Assembly (NCBI RefSeq): GCF_000223905.1
Contig: NC_015948.1
Location: 62,001 to 126,000, forward strand
Length of the DNA: 64,000 nucleotides
Source: Haloarcula hispanica ATCC 33960
GTDB lineage: Archaea; Halobacteriota; Halobacteria; Halobacteriales; Haloarculaceae
Direction of reading: 5' to 3'
Shown here: in pieces, positions 52,857-61,694 of the stretch
How the letters are laid out: each line of letters opens with the position of its first letter
Numbering within the stretch: the stretch's first letter is position 1
Program-made: the position numbers and the translations under genes
Notes under the pieces: model-generated
What the model saw: only the letters and a program-made list of their open reading frames with translations
What the model was told of the DNA's origin: nothing
The model's database searches: none

Positions 52857-53600
52857 TTATTCGCTCTGGATGCGCGGTGCGAGCATGTACGTGACTCGGC
52901 CCTGCCCCTCGGCGAAGCTGAAGTGCATCTTGACCGGGAACTCCTCGCCGAGTTCCATCTCGACCTCGGCGTCCTTCGGGATGGCCTTGTTCATGTTCTT
53001 CAGGTAATCCAGCGAGAACAGCGAGTGGGCGTCCCCGGGAGTGAGGTCGATGAGGTCGTCGCGGGTGAGTTCGAGGTGGACGTCGTCGGTGTCGCCCTCG
53101 GCGTCGACGTAGAACAGTTCCTCTGTCGCGTCGACGCCCAGCGCGATGTGGTCGCTGACCATGTCCGCGGCGGTGACCGACCGGTCGATATCCTTGCCCT
53201 CGATGACGATGTTCGCCGAGAGGTCCAGGTCCGGGAGGTCGGGCTCCTGACGGATGGAGTCGGGGTCGATAAGGGCGAGGGTGTATTCCAGGCCGTCGAT
53301 AGAGATGTGGAGCTTTCGGGTCTCCTCGTCCAGGTCGAGGTGGACGAGCTGGCCGGCGTCGGCCATGCCGGCGATGTCTTCGAGGCGGGAGAGGTTGACG
53401 CCGATGAGCCCACCATCAGTCTCGTAGGACTCGAACGCCGCCGCGTCGAGTCGCAGGTCGACCATTCCAACGTTTGCCGGGTCGACTGCCCGGATTTCCA
53501 GCCCGTCTTCTTCGAGGTGGATCTTGCACTCGTCCACCAGCACGCTCACAGAGTCGAGAGTCGCCTGGAGCGTGTCTGCGCTCACGATGGCGTTGAACAT
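52857..53600 (-). CDS. pcn: DNA polymerase sliding clamp PCNA
   Basis: 247 residues from ATG at 53598-53600 ([24 protein letters not shown]...). The two-domain sliding clamp: [101 protein letters not shown] and a C-terminal YMLAPRI. It tethers polymerase and repair enzymes to DNA. A TTTTTAAT element lies 26-33 bases upstream. The longer frame to 53696 is not family-like. Confidence 0.96.
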   Translation of the reverse strand: MFNAIVSADTLQATLDSVSVLVDECKIHLEEDGLEIRAVDPANVGMVDLRLDAAAFESYETDGGLIGVNLSRLEDIAGMADAGQLVHLDLDEETRKLHISIDGLEYTLALIDPDSIRQEPDLPDLDLSANIVIEGKDIDRSVTAADMVSDHIALGVDATEELFYVDAEGDTDDVHLELTRDDLIDLTPGDAHSLFSLDYLKNMNKAIPKDAEVEMELGEEFPVKMHFSFAEGQGRVTYMLAPRIQSE

Positions 53601-53625
53601 CTTGAACCGGACTATGCCCCCATCC

Positions 53626-53633
53626 ATTAAAAA
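53626..53633 (-). promoter_or_regulatory. TATA element of pcn
   Basis: TTTTTAAT on the minus strand, 26-33 bases upstream of the ATG at 53600, giving a leaderless transcript. Confidence 0.6.
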
Positions 53634-53759
53634 GTCCCTCATTGAAACCGCGTGCGCGCGAGCGACCGAGGACGGGCCAGCGGTTACGAGCGACACCGGT
53701 TATCGAGTAATCGGGCCGAACGCGAAGCGGCAGTGCGGAGCGTTACTCCGGCGAAGCGG

Positions 53760-54845
53760 TCAGACCTCCGGTTCGAACACGTCGGGGTTTGCCGCCCCTT
53801 CACGGTTGATGACAGCCATCATGCCCTTGCGGGCGACCCGGGAGAGCGCGTGGTCGACCAGTTTGATGGGTCCAGGCACCTCGGCGTGGAGGGTCGCGAT
53901 GGCACAGGACCCCGGCTTGACCGGCGTGGTCTGGACGTACTTGTTCGGCGGCCCAGCGATAGAGCCCTGCTGCCAGACCTCGTCCCAGACGGAGCCGATG
54001 GGGTGGAAACTGGAGTCGAGGTTCGGACCGCCGGTCACGAAGTACACCCGGGCTGTCTCACCCACCTGCATGCTGGGCGCGCCGTGAACGTCCGGCGTGA
54101 TTGCGTACTTCTCGCCGTTCATCAGGACGTACGTCGGCTCTTCGGCCGCCATCGCCTCCATGTCGAAGTCGTGGTGCCCCTTCTCGCCGGTGTCGCCGGT
54201 GGTGTACAGTTCGTGCTGGCCGAAGTAGAACTCGTGGTCCACTTTGGGCAGCCCCTCTTTCGGCTCAACGAGTATCATCCCGAACATCCCCGAGGAGATG
54301 TGCATATCGAGGTTCGGGACGGCGCAGTGGTAGATGAACGCGCCGGGGTAGGTGGCCTTGAACCGGAACGTCTTGGTCTGGCCCGGCGTGACCATCGACG
54401 CCTCAGCACCGCCACCGGGGCCGCGGACCGCGTGGAGGTCGATGTTGTGGGGCATCGAGTTCCCCTCCTCGTTCGTGATGGTGAGTTCGACGGTGTCGCC
54501 ACGGCGGACTCGGATCATCGGGCCGGGAATCTGGTCGCCGAAGGTCATGTACGTGTAGGTGACGCCCGGCTCAATCTCTGCGACCTGCTCTTTGGTGGTC
54601 ATCTCGACCGACACGGTCTTTGGCTCCGACCGGTCGATTGGGTCCGGGATTGCGGTCGGGTCCGCGGCAATACGGTCGACGTCAGTCTGTTGTGCGGCGT
54701 TCATAGCTGGCTCCTGTGGGGTCGTCTTCGCCTCGGTCGGTTGCTCTTTTGCGCCCGGTGCGCTGGCACAGCCCGCAAGCGCGGCCGTGCCGACGCCCAG
54801 GGCTTCTAACACCCGCCTCCGCGTCGCCGTCGGAATGGTTGACAT
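53760..54845 (-). CDS. nirK: copper-containing nitrite reductase NirK
   Basis: 361 residues, Tat-exported and lipid-anchored: RRR at 9-11 and a lipobox at about 23-26 (LAGC, C26). The type 1 copper site is H133, C174, H182 and M187 (PHNIDLHAV and YHCAVPNLDMHISSGMFGM). The type 2 copper ligands are H138, H173 and a C-terminal H332 (LVDHALS). D136 and H281 (SFHPIGS) are the proton-handling residues. It reduces nitrite to NO. No norB or regulator gene adjoins. ATG at 54843-54845. Confidence 0.93.
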   Translation of the reverse strand: MSTIPTATRRRVLEALGVGTAALAGCASAPGAKEQPTEAKTTPQEPAMNAAQQTDVDRIAADPTAIPDPIDRSEPKTVSVEMTTKEQVAEIEPGVTYTYMTFGDQIPGPMIRVRRGDTVELTITNEEGNSMPHNIDLHAVRGPGGGAEASMVTPGQTKTFRFKATYPGAFIYHCAVPNLDMHISSGMFGMILVEPKEGLPKVDHEFYFGQHELYTTGDTGEKGHHDFDMEAMAAEEPTYVLMNGEKYAITPDVHGAPSMQVGETARVYFVTGGPNLDSSFHPIGSVWDEVWQQGSIAGPPNKYVQTTPVKPGSCAIATLHAEVPGPIKLVDHALSRVARKGMMAVINREGAANPDVFEPEV

Positions 54846-55164
54846 TGGGAGGTCACTTCCTACAGATAGGACTCAGCGCGTGACCTGTATATATGGGGAC
54901 GGCAAATCTCAGCCGCTGAGACGCGTTCTTGCGCGGTAAGAATGGCTCTGAACGTGTTCGGCTTGATGGTAAAGCACGTAGTCACGTCCTTGGCGCTTGC
55001 CCTGATTGTCGGTGCGGCAATCGACTGGCGACTGTCGTGCCGTGGCTCGGCCGGAAACTTCGAGTCGGCATCCATTTCAGCGCTGACCGCCTTCCCACTA
55101 CTATGACTGCGATTTCGCCGCATTTCGGCGCTCAAAACGTGTCACAGCGCGGTGTGTGGTAACC
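54846..55164. promoter_or_regulatory. 319-base divergent region with a dyad and a small possible ORF
   Basis: TTCTT at 54926-54930 and AAGAA at 54938-54942 form an inverted repeat with a 7-base spacer, 81-97 bases upstream of the nirK ATG, a possible anaerobic regulator site. A 54-codon plus-strand frame at 54942-55106 with one hydrophobic stretch overlaps it; see findings. Confidence 0.4.
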
Positions 55165-55956
55165 ATGTCGGGCAAAGACGACTACTACAACAGAGCGAAG
55201 CAGGAGGGGTACCGCGCGCGGTCGGCCTACAAGCTCCAGCAGCTAGACGACACGGCCGGCTTGCTGGGCGAGGGGCGGACCGTCGTGGACCTCGGCGCTG
55301 CCCCCGGCGGGTGGATGCAGGTCGCGGCCGAGCGGATCGGCGAGCGCGGGACGCTGGTCGGCGTCGACCGCCAGACCATCGACGAGCTGGAGGACCCCGA
55401 ACCGACCGTCGAGTACGTCCGCGGCGACATGACCGAGGACAGCACGAAAGACGAAATCCGCGAAATTGTCGGGGAGAGCGACGGCAGCGGCGGCCCGGTC
55501 GATGTGGTCATCTCCGACATGGCCCCGAATATGACCGGCCAGTACGACCTCGACCACGCCCGGTCGGTCCACCTGGTCCGGCAGGCCTTCGAGGTCGCGA
55601 CGGACCTGCTCGACGCGGGCGGGGACTTCTGTGCGAAGGTGTTCGACGGACAGGACCTCGACGACCTCATCGCCGATATCGAACCGGAGTTCGAGTACGT
55701 CCGTGAGGTCCGCCCCGACGCCTCCCGTGACTCCTCCTCGGAGCTGTATCTGGTTGCGAAACACCGCCTGACCGGGCCGGTCCGCGAGGGTGACATCGTC
55801 GAAGTCACTATCGACGACATCGGCGAGGAGGGTGACGGTATCGCTAAAGTCGAGAACTTCACTGTGTTCGTCAGCGGCGTCGAAGCGGGTGAGACCGTCG
55901 AGGTCCGCATCGACGACGTGAAGCCCCGGTACGCGTTCGCCGAACCGGTCGAGTGA
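55165..55956 (+). CDS. rlmE: 23S rRNA 2'-O-uridine methyltransferase RlmE (FtsJ) with C-terminal TRAM domain
   Basis: 263 residues. The RrmJ/FtsJ fold: YNRAKQEGYRARSAYKLQQLD, VVDLGAAPGGWMQVA (motif I), VDVVISDMAPNMTGQYDLDHARS (catalytic Asp/Lys region) and AKVFDGQDL. Residues about 205-260 form a TRAM RNA-binding domain (REGDIVEVTIDDIGEEGDGIAKVENFTVFVSG), typical of the haloarchaeal enzyme. Methylates the ribose of a uridine in the A-site loop. ATG at 55165 is chosen, as the family begins with MSGKDDYY. Confidence 0.93.
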   Translation: MSGKDDYYNRAKQEGYRARSAYKLQQLDDTAGLLGEGRTVVDLGAAPGGWMQVAAERIGERGTLVGVDRQTIDELEDPEPTVEYVRGDMTEDSTKDEIREIVGESDGSGGPVDVVISDMAPNMTGQYDLDHARSVHLVRQAFEVATDLLDAGGDFCAKVFDGQDLDDLIADIEPEFEYVREVRPDASRDSSSELYLVAKHRLTGPVREGDIVEVTIDDIGEEGDGIAKVENFTVFVSGVEAGETVEVRIDDVKPRYAFAEPVE

Positions 55957-55974
55957 GCCGCTGGCAGTCGTTTT

Positions 55975-56673
55975 TCAGTCGGCCCGTGCCGGGGTCGGTG
56001 CGACGTCGTTCCGCCGAGCGAAGCCGACGACGGCGTAGACAAAGGGCGTGTCGAGGACGGCGATAGCGAGCTTCAGCAAGTACTGGCCGACGATGAGCGC
56101 CAGCGCCTCGGCCGGCGGGACGCCCTGAAACAGGATGAAGCCGACGCCGACGAAGATGACCGTATCCAGTAGCTGGCTCGTAGCCGTCGAGCCGATGTTA
56201 CGGAGCCAGAGTTTCTCGCCGTCGGTTCGGTCCCGAAGCCAGTGGAAGACGAACACGTCCCAGTTCTGGCTCACGACGTAGGCCGACAGGCTGGCGACGA
56301 CGATGGCCGTGCTGGCCCCGAGCACGTTCCGGAACGCCGCGAGATCCACCGGCTGGGCCGCCTGCGGGAGCCCGGGGGCGAAGATGGTACTCCAGACCAG
56401 CGCCAGCAGGACGAAGTTCATGGCGAAGCCGACGTTGACGACGACCGTCGCGGCCCGCCGGCCGTACAGTTCGGCGTAGCAGTCGGAGGCGAAGAACGTC
56501 AGCGCGTACGCCAGCGCGGCCCCGGGCAGGACGAGCGTCGACCCGGCAAGCGGGAGCGAGAACGGCAGCGAGAACGCGAGCAGCTTCGAGGCGGTCACCT
56601 GTGAAGTGACCAGTGCTGTCACGAACAGCGCGACGAGGCCGACGCGCACCGCCTCCGACCGCTCACTGGTCAT
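55975..56673 (-). CDS. queuosine precursor transporter (VUT family, YhhQ-like)
   Basis: 232 residues from ATG at 56671-56673, six hydrophobic helices, and FASDCYAELYGRRAA, typical of VUT/YhhQ. The bacterial members import 7-cyano-7-deazaguanine; in archaea such a precursor would feed archaeosine in tRNA. The ATG overlaps the ribbon-helix-helix stop (ATGACCAGTGA), so the two genes are translationally coupled. A start at 56709 is less likely. Confidence 0.87.
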   Translation of the reverse strand: MTSERSEAVRVGLVALFVTALVTSQVTASKLLAFSLPFSLPLAGSTLVLPGAALAYALTFFASDCYAELYGRRAATVVVNVGFAMNFVLLALVWSTIFAPGLPQAAQPVDLAAFRNVLGASTAIVVASLSAYVVSQNWDVFVFHWLRDRTDGEKLWLRNIGSTATSQLLDTVIFVGVGFILFQGVPPAEALALIVGQYLLKLAIAVLDTPFVYAVVGFARRNDVAPTPARAD

Positions 56674-56839
56674 CGTCGAGTCGCCCCTGCCGTTCATCGA
56701 TGTCGTCAAGCACGTCGAGCGTTTTCCGCACCGAGGCCCGAATGGCTTCGCTTCGGTTGACGAACTTCCCGTCTTCGCCGACGTGCTTGTCGATGTCGTT
56801 CAGCAGTTCGGCCGGGACCTCCACGCTTATCTTGGGCAT
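56663..56839 (-). CDS. ribbon-helix-helix (CopG-like) DNA-binding protein
   Basis: 58 residues: MPKISVEVPAELLNDIDKHV (ribbon and first helix) then GKFVNRSEAIRASVRKTLDVLDD (second helix and dimer interface). This is the CopG/MetJ-type RHH fold of dimeric repressors. It overlaps the transporter by 11 bases and is upstream of it, so it is a candidate autoregulator of that transporter. Confidence 0.83.
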   Translation of the reverse strand: MPKISVEVPAELLNDIDKHVGEDGKFVNRSEAIRASVRKTLDVLDDIDERQGRLDDDQ

Positions 56840-57142
56840 ATCTGAGGAATATATCAGGGGTGAGCATATGTACTGTGGTTCGACGACCGTCTGTCTCTAC
56901 GTAGACGGCATGCGCCGGGATGACTATCTGACTCGTTTTGTTTTGCAGTTACTGTTGTGGAATATACCCGCAGATTGAAGCGGCAAGCAACGCTCGGATG
57001 TCTACCGCTGGCGGTGGGGGCTCGTCGCTGTATTCGTGGTGATAGCGCTGCTACCGACCGCTACGAGTATCTTCGTACGTTCCATGACAGCGGCGACGGC
57101 GTAATCATCGTCGAATACGATTCCAAGCGTCCGTGGCTGCGG
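56840..57142. other. 303-base gap without a recognised gene
   Basis: This is the promoter side of the ribbon-helix-helix gene and the 3' side of tatC (minus strand). One frame encodes a short hydrophobic stretch (WGLVAVFVVIALLPTATSIF) without a usable start. An A/T-rich GATATATTCC sits 10-20 bases upstream of the RHH ATG. No tRNA or dyad recognised. Confidence 0.4.
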
Positions 57143-59335
57143 TCAGTCAGCCGGTTCGCTGCGGCGGTTCGTCGTCCGCCGGCCGCCGAGCGTGTACACC
57201 CAGAGGATGCCGAGGCCGAGCATGTACGAAAGCGCCGTCGGAATGCCGACGATGAACATCGTGAAGATGCCGCTGGGCGAGAGAATCGCCGAGAGGGCGA
57301 CGATGGCGATGACGACCTCCCGCCAGCGCTCGTACATCAGGTGGAACGGGATGATGCCGCCCTTGTGGAACAGGAACATCGTCACCGGGATCTCCGCCAG
57401 CAGGCCGATGCCGATGGTGAGGAAGAACACGAGCCAACCGAACTTGCTCACGCGGTAGGCGATGACCATGTTCGAGTTCAGCTGGTCGTAGGCGATCCAG
57501 GAGATGGTCATCGGGGCCACGTAGAGGAAGCCGAGCAGGCTCCCGCCGATGAGCGCGGCGAACAGCGTCCCGCCCCAGATGCCCAGGATGTTGCGGTTGC
57601 CGATGACGAGGCCGCGCTCGCGCATCGCCGGCCACGCGAAGTACAGCACAACGGGGATGACAGAGACGGCCCCGAGTATCGTCGAGAACTTGACGATGAA
57701 CACCAGGTGCTCGACGGGGTGGAGCGTGACGATGCTCACGTCGGCGGCCATCTCCGGCGGGAGCCGGCTGACGAACGTCCGCTGTATCGACCCGATGCCG
57801 CCCTGATAGAGGAACAGGAACGCGGCGGCGAGCACTGCCCCGAAGATGCCCAGAATCACGAACGCCCGGGAGGCCAGCGCGCTGAGGATGAACTGAATGT
57901 CGTAGTAGTAGCCGCCGATTTCGTCTTCCGTAGTCTCGTCCTCGGTGAAGGCATCGACCATGCCGGCGGTCGTCGAGGTGAACACGCCTGCCTCTTCTTC
58001 GTCCGCTTCGGCGGTCTCGTCCGCGCCGTCGCCACCGTCACCCTCCGAGTCGTCCTCGTGGGCCATGTCCCACCGGTCGAGGACGGCCTGGGCTTTCTCC
58101 TTGTTGTCGTCCGCGAGGGCGCGGTCGGCGTGGGCGAGCGCCTCGTCCTCGGTCATCTCCTCGAACACTTCCGGCGGAGCAACCTCGACGGCCGAGGCGT
58201 TGAGTTCGTCGATGTCGATAGCCGTCGGGTCACCGACCTGACCGGGACCGGCCTTCTCCGAGAGGGCGGTCAGGACGTGGTAGTAGAGGACGACGACAGC
58301 ACCGATGACACCGAACACGGCAGCGAGAAGCAGTGCCGTGCTCTCGACTGGGAGTCCGAACAGCGCCGGCGGCTGGATGTCGCCGGTGAGCCGGTCGGAG
58401 GGGAACACCTCGGCGAACCGCTGAACGTACTGAAATGCCGGCGTCGCCAGGACGTAGTACACCACGCCGCCGCCCAGCACTGCACCGCCGAGAATCGTGT
58501 TCCAGTGCCCGCGAGCGACGGCGCTGGTACTGACGAGGTCACCGGAACGCCTGACCAGCATCGCGAGCTTCGCCAGCGCGAGGCTGATGCCGTAGAGACC
58601 ACACAGCGGCGCGGCCCACATAATCTGGGTGAAGGGGTCCGGCGGCGAGAACAGCGCGCCGAAGGCGAAAATCCCCATTACCGCGTAGCGCCACTTGTCC
58701 CGGAACGTCTCGTAGGGGACGATCTCGGTGTAGGAGAGCACCGTCATCACGAGGGGCAACTGGGCGGCGAGTCCGAAGGAGACGGCCAGCAGGAAGACGA
58801 ACTGGAACCACTTGACGATGGAGTACTGTGGCGTGAAGCCGGCCTTGAACGCGTCCCCGGCGAGGAAGTTGAACATCAGCGGGAAGAACAGTTCGTAGGC
58901 GTAAGCCACGCCGCCGAAAAACAGACCTAAGCTGATCGTGACGAACAGCGCGCCCTTCCAGGTCGGGATGTGCTCGGCCGGCCACCAGCCGCGCTGGCGG
59001 AGTCCGTCGCGGCCGAAGTAGATCAACAGCGGCAACGACATGAGAATCCCGATGACGGCGCCGATTTTCACCTGCAGGAGGATGACGTCGAAGGGCGTGA
59101 CCGCGACGATGCTCGTGGCCTCCTGCGTGGTGAGGTCCATCTGCGAGTACAGGAGATCGGCGCGTAGCGTGTCCCAGACGCCGTACTGCAGTCCCATGAT
59201 CGTGCCGATCATCCCGATGACGAAGACGATGAACACCTTCTGGAGGTGCACCTGCGCCGAACGGAGCATCGCGCCGAGCGTGGCGCGCCCGCTCTGAACC
59301 GTCTGGACGGTGTCCTCGTCGATAGCACTCGCCAT
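57143..59335 (-). CDS. tatC: fused double TatC (TatCt-type), Tat translocase subunit
   Basis: 730 residues, two TatC-like halves (about 35-320 and 480-720), about 14 helices, joined by a long acidic linker (about 380-450). The second half has the TatC pattern VEHLVFIVKFSTILGAVSVIPVVLYFAWPAM and GIIPFHLMYERWREVVIAIVALSAILSPSGIFTM. Haloarchaea send many proteins through Tat and carry this fused form besides a simple TatC. ATG at 59333-59335 (MASAIDEDT); the longer frame extends past it. Divergent from the other tatC at 59440. Confidence 0.9.
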   Translation of the reverse strand: MASAIDEDTVQTVQSGRATLGAMLRSAQVHLQKVFIVFVIGMIGTIMGLQYGVWDTLRADLLYSQMDLTTQEATSIVAVTPFDVILLQVKIGAVIGILMSLPLLIYFGRDGLRQRGWWPAEHIPTWKGALFVTISLGLFFGGVAYAYELFFPLMFNFLAGDAFKAGFTPQYSIVKWFQFVFLLAVSFGLAAQLPLVMTVLSYTEIVPYETFRDKWRYAVMGIFAFGALFSPPDPFTQIMWAAPLCGLYGISLALAKLAMLVRRSGDLVSTSAVARGHWNTILGGAVLGGGVVYYVLATPAFQYVQRFAEVFPSDRLTGDIQPPALFGLPVESTALLLAAVFGVIGAVVVLYYHVLTALSEKAGPGQVGDPTAIDIDELNASAVEVAPPEVFEEMTEDEALAHADRALADDNKEKAQAVLDRWDMAHEDDSEGDGGDGADETAEADEEEAGVFTSTTAGMVDAFTEDETTEDEIGGYYYDIQFILSALASRAFVILGIFGAVLAAAFLFLYQGGIGSIQRTFVSRLPPEMAADVSIVTLHPVEHLVFIVKFSTILGAVSVIPVVLYFAWPAMRERGLVIGNRNILGIWGGTLFAALIGGSLLGFLYVAPMTISWIAYDQLNSNMVIAYRVSKFGWLVFFLTIGIGLLAEIPVTMFLFHKGGIIPFHLMYERWREVVIAIVALSAILSPSGIFTMFIVGIPTALSYMLGLGILWVYTLGGRRTTNRRSEPAD

Positions 59336-59439
59336 CTTCTCTGTGCCTAGCCCAGTGGGCGTTATCAATTTATTCATCCCGGTGACAGCCACTGCTCGAA
59401 AAGAAAGTTTACAACACCCACCGTCTAAGCCCGGGACAG

Positions 59440-61059
59440 ATGGAGGACGGTGACGCAGACGACGAGCGGCGCGGGTCCGAAGAGCCGCCACTACCGTCCG
59501 ACGACGAATCCGACGAGTCGTCGATCCCCACCGACCCCGTGGCCGAGGCCGATGCCGATCGGGAGACGGACGAAGTAACGAGCCCCGGTCCCGCGCCGGC
59601 CGGCGGCAATGAGGATACCGTTGGCTCTCACGCCACGCCGACTGAATCCGAATCCAACGCCGGGCTGTTCGACCGGGACGCGTCGGACGTTGCCGCCGCT
59701 GTGCCGGCGGACGTTCCGACCGACTGGGGCAAGTCGACGCCGTCACCGGCTGGTGCCGGCGGTTCCGCGCCGACGACCGGCGGCGGGAACGCGCCCACCT
59801 ACGACCCGGATGAGGACATCGTCGACGAGGGCGCGCCCGACGACGAGGAGATGCCCCTCGCCGACCACGTCGAGGAGATGGCGATGCGGCTGTTCGTCGT
59901 CGTCGGCGTGATGGCCGTCGTCGCCGTCATCGCCCTGCCGTACTCCGACGAACTCATCAATTTCCTGTGGTACTCCTTCCTCGATGGCCCGGCAAGCCAA
60001 TGCGGTCAGGTCGCGACGAATGCCGATGGCAGTGTCGTCGAAGGGGCGGACTGTCCGAACGTGTACAACCCGCTCGCGCTGATTCTGGCGCGGCTGAAAG
60101 TGTCCTCGCTAGTCGGCTTCATCGCCGCCTTGCCGGTGTTCGTCTACCAGACGTACTTGTTCATGCGGCCGGGACTGTACCCCCGCGAGCGGCGCTACTA
60201 CCTCGCGGCAGTCCCGACCAGTCTGGTCCTCGCAGCCGTCGGCGTCGGCTTCGCGTACTTCGCCGTGCTGCGGGCGATGTTCGACTACTTCATCACCTAC
60301 TCCGACCGCGCGGCCGACCTGGCCTTCGGCCTGAGCGAGACGTTCAACCTCATCATCCTGATGCTCGGGCTGTTCGCGCTCATCTTCCAGATTCCGCTGT
60401 TCGTGATGCTCGCGGTGATGATGGGCGTGACGACGCGCCAGTGGCTCCAGGACCGGCGGCTGTACTTCTGGGGTGGCTTCGCCGCCGTGGCGTTCCTGTT
60501 CAGCCCGGACCCGACCGGGATGGCCCCGCTCATGGTCGCCGTGACGATGATCGGCCTGTTCGAGGGGACCCTGCTGCTCCTCCGCTGGACCGGCAGCACG
60601 TCGCCGGTGCCGACGGCCGACGACCTCGCCGCTCGCCGTCCCGCCGCGTGGCTGGTCTTCGGTATCGCCGGCTACCTGCTCAGCCCCGCGCCGGTGCCGA
60701 CGGGCTACTACGAGCGGCTTCCGGCCACCGTCACCGAGACGCTGGCGGCCGTCGGCCTCGGGAACGCCACGCCGATGCTCGTCGGCGGCGGGATGATCGT
60801 CCTGTTCGAGGCGCTGGCGTACGTGAACAAGAACTACTACGGCTCGGTCAGGCTCTGGCGCGGGTTCCGGGCCGCACGCCTGCCGGTGTGGGCCGTCGCC
60901 ATCGTCGTCGGCTACCTCGGCAGCCCCGACCCGACGCTGTTCCGCCTCGTGAACCAGTTCAGCCTCCCGCGAAACGCCGCAATCGCTGTCGCCGCCGGCC
61001 TCGTCCTCCTCTACGAGGGGACCATCGCCGTCGCGCGCTGGCGAAACCGGGGTGAATAA
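59440..61059 (+). CDS. tatC: TatC (TatCo-type) with long acidic N-terminal region
   Basis: 539 residues. Residues 1-135 are acidic and disordered. The TatC core follows (MPLADHVEEMAMRLFVVVGVMAVVAVIAL, FMRPGLYPRERRYY, FGLSETFNLIILMLGLFALIFQIPLFVML), then five or six further helices that extend beyond the minimal TatC. It recognises twin-arginine signal peptides with TatA-type partners. Divergent from the fused tatC (104 bases between starts). No tatA gene is seen between them. Confidence 0.9.
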   Translation: MEDGDADDERRGSEEPPLPSDDESDESSIPTDPVAEADADRETDEVTSPGPAPAGGNEDTVGSHATPTESESNAGLFDRDASDVAAAVPADVPTDWGKSTPSPAGAGGSAPTTGGGNAPTYDPDEDIVDEGAPDDEEMPLADHVEEMAMRLFVVVGVMAVVAVIALPYSDELINFLWYSFLDGPASQCGQVATNADGSVVEGADCPNVYNPLALILARLKVSSLVGFIAALPVFVYQTYLFMRPGLYPRERRYYLAAVPTSLVLAAVGVGFAYFAVLRAMFDYFITYSDRAADLAFGLSETFNLIILMLGLFALIFQIPLFVMLAVMMGVTTRQWLQDRRLYFWGGFAAVAFLFSPDPTGMAPLMVAVTMIGLFEGTLLLLRWTGSTSPVPTADDLAARRPAAWLVFGIAGYLLSPAPVPTGYYERLPATVTETLAAVGLGNATPMLVGGGMIVLFEALAYVNKNYYGSVRLWRGFRAARLPVWAVAIVVGYLGSPDPTLFRLVNQFSLPRNAAIAVAAGLVLLYEGTIAVARWRNRGE

Positions 61060-61060
61060 G

Positions 61061-61690
61061 ATGGGAACCCTCCTCGTCGCCCGGCACGGCGAGACGACGT
61101 GGAACCGCGACGGGCGCATCCAGGGATGGGCGCCGAGTCGGCTGACCGACCAGGGACAGGAGCAGGCCACGGCGCTCGGGGCGTGGCTTGACGACCGCTA
61201 CAGCGTCGACCGCGTCTTCGCCTCGGACCTCCGGCGCACCCGTGAGACGGCTGCCGCGGTCGGTGACGGCTACGGCGGCTTGCCCAACCCAGAGTTCGAC
61301 ACCGACTGGCGCGAGCGCGGCTTCGGAATCGTGCAGGGCCTGTACGCCGACGAACTACTTGATGAGTACCCCGACCACGACCGGGACGCGAGCGTCATCT
61401 CGCTGGATGCGGCCCCGGAGGGCGGCGAGGGCATTCCGACCTTCCGCGGACGGGTCGAGTCGGCCTGGGACCGGGCAATCGCGACGACCGACGCCGGTGA
61501 AACCACGCTGGTGGTCACCCACGGCGGCGTCATCAAGGTCCTGTTGGCGAAACTCACGGATATAGACCCGGACGCGGCGCTGGCCGAACACTCACAGGCG
61601 AACTGCGCCGTCAACGAGATTCGGCTCGATGGGGACAGCCCCGAACTGGTCGGCGAGGAACTGACTGGCTGGCGGACGTTGCTTGACTGA
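61061..61690 (+). CDS. histidine phosphatase family protein
   Basis: 209 residues with the RHG motif VARHGETTWNRDGRIQGW at about 6-23 (catalytic His), ASDLRRTRETAAAVG, an ERGFGIVQGL Glu, and a second His in VVTHGGVIKVLLA. Phosphoglycerate mutase-like phosphatase fold. ATG at 61061 follows the tatC stop by one base; an upstream GTG overlaps that stop (61052). Substrate unknown. Confidence 0.9.
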   Translation: MGTLLVARHGETTWNRDGRIQGWAPSRLTDQGQEQATALGAWLDDRYSVDRVFASDLRRTRETAAAVGDGYGGLPNPEFDTDWRERGFGIVQGLYADELLDEYPDHDRDASVISLDAAPEGGEGIPTFRGRVESAWDRAIATTDAGETTLVVTHGGVIKVLLAKLTDIDPDAALAEHSQANCAVNEIRLDGDSPELVGEELTGWRTLLD

Positions 61691-61694
61691 GCCC

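Noticed and set aside
56957..58930. 657-residue plus-strand frame opposite the fused tatC
   Set aside because: It runs antisense to clear TatC helices, is dominated by His, Arg, Asp and Glu, and shows no fold or motif.
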